Of a stretch of 64,000 nt of DNA, positions 61,177 through 64,000 are shown piece by piece. This DNA comes from an uncultured Chitinophaga sp. Its GTDB lineage: Bacteria; Bacteroidota; Bacteroidia; Cytophagales; Cyclobacteriaceae. A program made the translations under genes and the position numbers. Location: positions 372,001 through 436,000 of the forward strand of contig CABHOK010000014.1 in the NCBI GenBank assembly GCA_902168205.1. The letters run 5' to 3'. Below the pieces are notes generated by a model. It saw only the letters and a list, made by a program, of their open reading frames with translations, was not told the origin of the DNA and ran no database searches. Each line of letters starts with the position of its first letter. Within the stretch, counting starts at the first letter, position 1.

Positions 61177-62895
61177 TTATTTGTAGTGTTTCAATCGAAC
61201 AATCTCTTCCTTCTTCAGAAAGCGCCATTCGCCACGGCCGAGATCTTTTTTATCGAGGCCAGCATATACCGAGCGATCGAGTTTTACAACCTGGTATTCC
61301 AACGATTCAAATAATCTGCGAACAACACGGTTCCATCCGATGTGTATCTCAACACCCACTGTTCTTCCATCATCTGAGATAATAGCGATATCATCTACCA
61401 TTGCTTTACCTTCTTCCAGATCTATACCTTCTGCTATTTTCTGGAAGTCAGCTTTGGTTAACGGGCGGTCGAGCTCAACCTTGTATATCTTCTTTACATT
61501 ATACGAAGGGTGCATCAGCTTGTCGGCCAGGTCACCATCGTTGGTGAGCAGAAGTAATCCCGTTGTATTCCGGTCGAGTCTACCTACTGGATATATACGC
61601 TCTTTTATTTTATTGCCGATCAGGTGCATTACAGTGTTACGCTCTTGCGGATCGACTGTCGTGGTAAGGTATCCTTTCGGTTTGTTCAACAGTATATATA
61701 CCGGCTTTTCGGCACGCAACACTTTACTTTCATAGCGCACTTCATCACCGGGATTTACTTTATAGCCAAGCTCTGTAATAGTTTTCCCGTTTACAGAAAT
61801 GAGCCCCATAGAGATGAGTTCATCTGCTTCGCGTCTGGAGCAAACACCGCTGTTCGCTATATATCGGTTGAGGCGCACTTTGCTGGTTTGTGCAGGCGTC
61901 TGCTCTTCTTCCTCGTTAAAACTCTTGCGTTCACCGGAAACTTTTCGTTTGCTGGTGAAGCCTCTTGGCTTTTCATCGGCTTCATCAAACGATCTTCTCG
62001 CACCTGCTTTTTTAAAGGGACGCTCGTTGCTTTCGTCAGAAAATCTTTTCTTGAACGGTGCTTCTCTGCGCGGTTTATCTGAAGATGTCTTACCTCCTGC
62101 CCGTGCTGAAAAACTCTTGCGAGGTGCATCATTGTCTTCACGTCTTGCGTCTGAAGACTTGTCCGCACTTTTGAAAAACTTTTTGCCGGGTTTTGAAAAT
62201 GCACTTCCGGAGCGGCTGCGTCCTTCACCAAATTCTTCATTCGATTTACGGAACGGTCTGCCGGAAGATTCACCTCGATCTGATTTCGTATAGCCTCCCC
62301 GTGGAGCGCTATCGCTTTTGAAAGTCTTGCGCGGTCTGCTGCTTCTTTCCTCAAACGAATCGTTCGATTTACGGAACGACTTGCCGGAAGATTCGCCTCT
62401 GTCAGATTTCGTGTAGCCTCCCCGTGGGGCGCCATCACTTTTGAAAGTCTTGCGTGGTCTGCTGCTTCTTTCTTCGAACGAATCGCCCGACTTGCGGAAC
62501 GACTTGCCGGAAGATTCGCCTCTGTCAGATTTCGTGTAGCCTCCCCGTGGGGCGCCATCACTTTTGAAAGTCTTGCGTGGTCTACTGCTTCTTTCTTCGA
62601 ACGAATCGCCCGACTTGCGGAACGACTTGCCAGAAGATTCGCTTCTATCGGATTTCTTATAGCCACCCCGTGGAGCGCTATCGCTTTTGAAAGTCTTGCG
62701 TGGTCTGCTGCTTCTTTCCGCAAACGAATCGCCCGATTTACGGAACGACTTGCCGGAAGATTCATTTCTATCAGATTTCTTATAGCCTCCTCGAGGAGCG
62801 CTATTGCTACTGCTCTTAAAAGTTTTACCAGGTCTGGATGCGTTGCTCCGGGCTCCTGATTTCCCGGATGAGTTACTCTTGTTGCGGCTGGACAT
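61177..62895 (-). CDS. rluB: RluB-type pseudouridine synthase with a long repetitive N-terminus
   Basis: A 572-residue enzyme that isomerises uridine to pseudouridine in 23S rRNA. The catalytic half is C-terminal: an S4 RNA-binding domain (about 338-385; LNRYIANSGVCSRREADELI) and the RsuA/RluB-type synthase domain with Asp441 in GRLDRNTTGLLLL. The N-terminal 330 residues are basic and disordered, made of Ser, Lys, Arg and Gly, with five tandem units of about 41 residues (RPRKTFKSD...SFEERSS). Similar extended RluB proteins occur in Bacteroidota. It overlaps scpB by 23 bases. Confidence 0.93.
   Translation of the reverse strand: MSSRNKSNSSGKSGARSNASRPGKTFKSSSNSAPRGGYKKSDRNESSGKSFRKSGDSFAERSSRPRKTFKSDSAPRGGYKKSDRSESSGKSFRKSGDSFEERSSRPRKTFKSDGAPRGGYTKSDRGESSGKSFRKSGDSFEERSSRPRKTFKSDGAPRGGYTKSDRGESSGKSFRKSNDSFEERSSRPRKTFKSDSAPRGGYTKSDRGESSGRPFRKSNEEFGEGRSRSGSAFSKPGKKFFKSADKSSDARREDNDAPRKSFSARAGGKTSSDKPRREAPFKKRFSDESNERPFKKAGARRSFDEADEKPRGFTSKRKVSGERKSFNEEEEQTPAQTSKVRLNRYIANSGVCSRREADELISMGLISVNGKTITELGYKVNPGDEVRYESKVLRAEKPVYILLNKPKGYLTTTVDPQERNTVMHLIGNKIKERIYPVGRLDRNTTGLLLLTNDGDLADKLMHPSYNVKKIYKVELDRPLTKADFQKIAEGIDLEEGKAMVDDIAIISDDGRTVGVEIHIGWNRVVRRLFESLEYQVVKLDRSVYAGLDKKDLGRGEWRFLKKEEIVRLKHYK
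62215..62835. repeat. 123-bp tandem repeat within rluB
   Basis: Five in-frame units: the first is 129 bases (two extra codons), the others 123 bases each. Units 2-4 are almost identical in protein (RPRKTFKSD(S/G)APRGGY(K/T)KSD opening); the last is diverged at its end (SNEEFGEGRS). Copy number may vary between strains. Confidence 0.9.
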
Positions 62896-63475
62896 CTGTT
62901 TCTTTTAAGTCGGTATTTTCCCCTATGGTACTGGTTGTATCTGTTTCGGTTGTAAATTCTTTCGGAACGGGGAGCTCATTGAGGTCATTGATCCCGAAGT
63001 ATTCCATGAATTTAGGTGTAGTGCCGTATAGCATCGGACGACCAATAGTATCCGCTTTGCCTGTTATCTCGATCAGATTTTTATCGAGTAACTTTTGTAC
63101 GGCATAGTCGCAGTTCACACCACGAATATTTTCAATCTCTGTTTTTGAGATCGGCTGCTTATAAGCAATAATGGAAAGTGTTTCCATCGCTGATGTCGAT
63201 AGTCTTTTCTTCGATTGCTGTTTCAGCATGATACCAATGCTTGCCTGGTATGCTGGCTTGGTAAGAAACTGGTATCCTCCTCCTGCTTTATAAAGCTGGA
63301 AGGAATATTCTTCTGCAGTATATTTCTCTTCAAGGCGCTGCAGTGCTCCTGCTATGTCTTCATCCGGAACATCGGCATTAAACATTTCAGAGAGGCAGGT
63401 CTTGATATCAATAACTTTTATAGGATTAGGCGAGCAAAAGATCAACGCCTCAATATGGTTCTGTAGAAAGTCCAC
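62873..63475 (-). CDS. scpB: Segregation and condensation protein B
   Basis: ScpB joins Smc and ScpA in the condensin complex that organises chromosomes. The 200-residue protein has the two winged-helix domains of the family: FLQNHIEALIFCSPNPIKV and STSAMETLSIIAYKQPISKT, then IENIRGVNCDYAVQKLLDKNLIE-type region ending IDGRPMLYGTT-like (TIGRPMLYGTTPKFMEYFGI). The C-terminal tail is acidic. Its stop overlaps the rluB start, the usual scpB-rluB arrangement. Confidence 0.93.
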   Translation of the reverse strand: MDFLQNHIEALIFCSPNPIKVIDIKTCLSEMFNADVPDEDIAGALQRLEEKYTAEEYSFQLYKAGGGYQFLTKPAYQASIGIMLKQQSKKRLSTSAMETLSIIAYKQPISKTEIENIRGVNCDYAVQKLLDKNLIEITGKADTIGRPMLYGTTPKFMEYFGINDLNELPVPKEFTTETDTTSTIGENTDLKETDVQPQQE

Positions 63476-63525
63476 GGTGTTCTGTGTTTGTTATTAAAGA
63501 TAAACCAAAAAAATTGTTGAGAGAC

Positions 63526-63551
63526 AAAAATCCCCTCTGGTGTAGAGGGGA
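63526..63551 (-). terminator. Terminator after the DksA-like gene
   Basis: On the minus strand TCCCCTC / GAGGGGA (63551-63545 and 63537-63531, 7-base loop) followed by TTTTT (63530-63526). It ends the DksA-like transcript before scpB. Confidence 0.75.
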
Positions 63552-63561
63552 AGCTTTTTGT

Positions 63562-64000
63562 TTAATCTTGTTGCATCATTTTCGCTTCGATGGACTGCGT
63601 GGTGTGTGGCACCGCTATCAATCGTTCTTTCGGGATCAGCTTTCCGGTTACGGAACATATTCCGTATGTACCATTCTTAATCCGTACCAATGCATTCTCC
63701 AGGTTCGTTATATATTTTTGCTGACGTGCTGCAAGCTGGCTGAGGTTTTCTTTCTCTGCAGTTTCTGCTCCGTCTTCCAATACCTTTGTATTTCCCCCTG
63801 AAGTGGCATCTGTTCCCTCATCGTTGTTACGGTTGAGAGTATCTTTTAAAATCTTGTACTCTTCTCTCGCTTTATCAAGTTTACGGTTGATTAGTCCTTC
63901 AAACTCTTTCAACTCTTCTTCTGAATAGCGTGTTCTTTCTTCACTAGATGCTACACCTTGTGCAGGCTTGTGAGCAATCGGTCTCTGGTTCGGCACTGGA
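63562..64000 (-). CDS. DksA/TraR-family protein, probably cut at its start by the window edge
   Basis: At least 144 residues are visible. A coiled coil (about 20-110; RYSEEELKEFEGLINRKLD, and LSQLAARQQKYITNLENALV) precedes a zinc-finger-like end. DksA-type proteins bind the RNA polymerase secondary channel. The finger is degenerate: YGICSVTGKLIPKERL and AVPHTT keep one Cys of the normal four, the common form in Bacteroidota. A GTG at 63996-63994 could be a start, but the frame stays open to 64000, so the true start is likely outside. Confidence 0.8.
   Translation of the reverse strand, partial: PVPNQRPIAHKPAQGVASSEERTRYSEEELKEFEGLINRKLDKAREEYKILKDTLNRNNDEGTDATSGGNTKVLEDGAETAEKENLSQLAARQQKYITNLENALVRIKNGTYGICSVTGKLIPKERLIAVPHTTQSIEAKMMQQD

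Noticed and set aside
61857-62765. A 302-codon open frame on the minus strand in another frame of rluB, rich in Ala, Arg and Ser
   Set aside because: It is a by-product of the 123-bp repeats and biased codons; no family pattern, and rluB in the other frame has clear S4 and synthase domains.
1-64000. CRISPR array, prophage or intact transposon
   Set aside because: No regularly spaced short direct repeats, integrase-plus-structural genes or complete transposase were seen; the Xer-type recombinase has a housekeeping look.

Overview
The window is chromosomal DNA from a member of the Bacteroidota, most likely of the order Cytophagales. The reasons are: gliding-motility lipoprotein genes of the GldB and GldD type; promoters of the Bacteroidota form (TTTG or TTG, about 19-21 bases, then TAnnTTTG) before several genes; almost no Shine-Dalgarno sequences, with uvrA as an exception; a BamA/double OmpH/UppS cluster with two DUF6089-type barrels; DUF6702; and a degenerate zinc finger in the DksA/TraR protein. 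I found no rRNA, tRNA, CRISPR array, prophage or intact insertion sequence. Most of the window is ordinary core genome; the less usual parts are the peptidase block, the type III polyketide synthase pair, the sigma/anti-sigma-like pair and several unexplained inverted repeats.

Layout. 1-2.9 kb (minus): translation and transcription operon rimP-nusA-infB (infB cut by the window edge), with its own promoter and a terminator-like hairpin in the leader. 2.9-7.9 kb (minus): nucleotide-sugar genes ugd-uxs-rmlB-rmlA and an HD-domain gene. 8-11 kb (plus): acyl-CoA dehydrogenase, rpsU, a cluster of DnaA-box sequences, a XerC/D-type recombinase and a hibernation factor. 11-17.4 kb (minus): envelope assembly genes (two DUF6089 barrels, uppS, bamA, two OmpH/Skp chaperones). 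17.4-21.7 kb (minus): nadK, prmA, tpiA, gldB and a DUF6702 gene.

21.9-31.5 kb (plus): a HupE/UreJ membrane protein, three tandem secreted M1 metallopeptidases and an S9 serine peptidase. A relic of a transposase-like reading frame follows at 31.5 kb. 31.8-38.3 kb (plus): an M23 peptidase, a patatin fused to an outer-membrane barrel (type Vd architecture) and two OmpA-type proteins. 38.4-46.2 kb: a transglutaminase-like secreted protein, an aldehyde dehydrogenase, a large AsmA-type protein and an unrecognised secreted protein with a duplicated domain. 46.2-52.4 kb: the RNase G/HU/mutY/ssb/gldD neighbourhood, including an overlooked 29-residue ribosomal-type protein gene. 52.4-57.8 kb: an ECF sigma gene overlapping a small anti-sigma-like gene, an acidic-tail protein, uvrA and a secreted DinB-like protein. 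57.9-64 kb: type III polyketide synthase plus methyltransferase, a histidine kinase, then (minus) dksA-like, scpB and an rluB-type pseudouridine synthase whose N-terminus holds a 123-bp tandem repeat.

Taken together, the window serves translation and its control (infB, nusA, rimP, rpsU, hpf, prmA, the mS38-like peptide, rng, rluB), outer-membrane biogenesis (bamA, ompH, uppS, DUF6089, OmpA proteins, patatin-barrel, AsmA), surface motility (gldB, gldD) and extracellular or periplasmic protein breakdown (M1 x3, S9, M23). Functional calls rest on recognisable motifs in the translated sequence; no database search was run.
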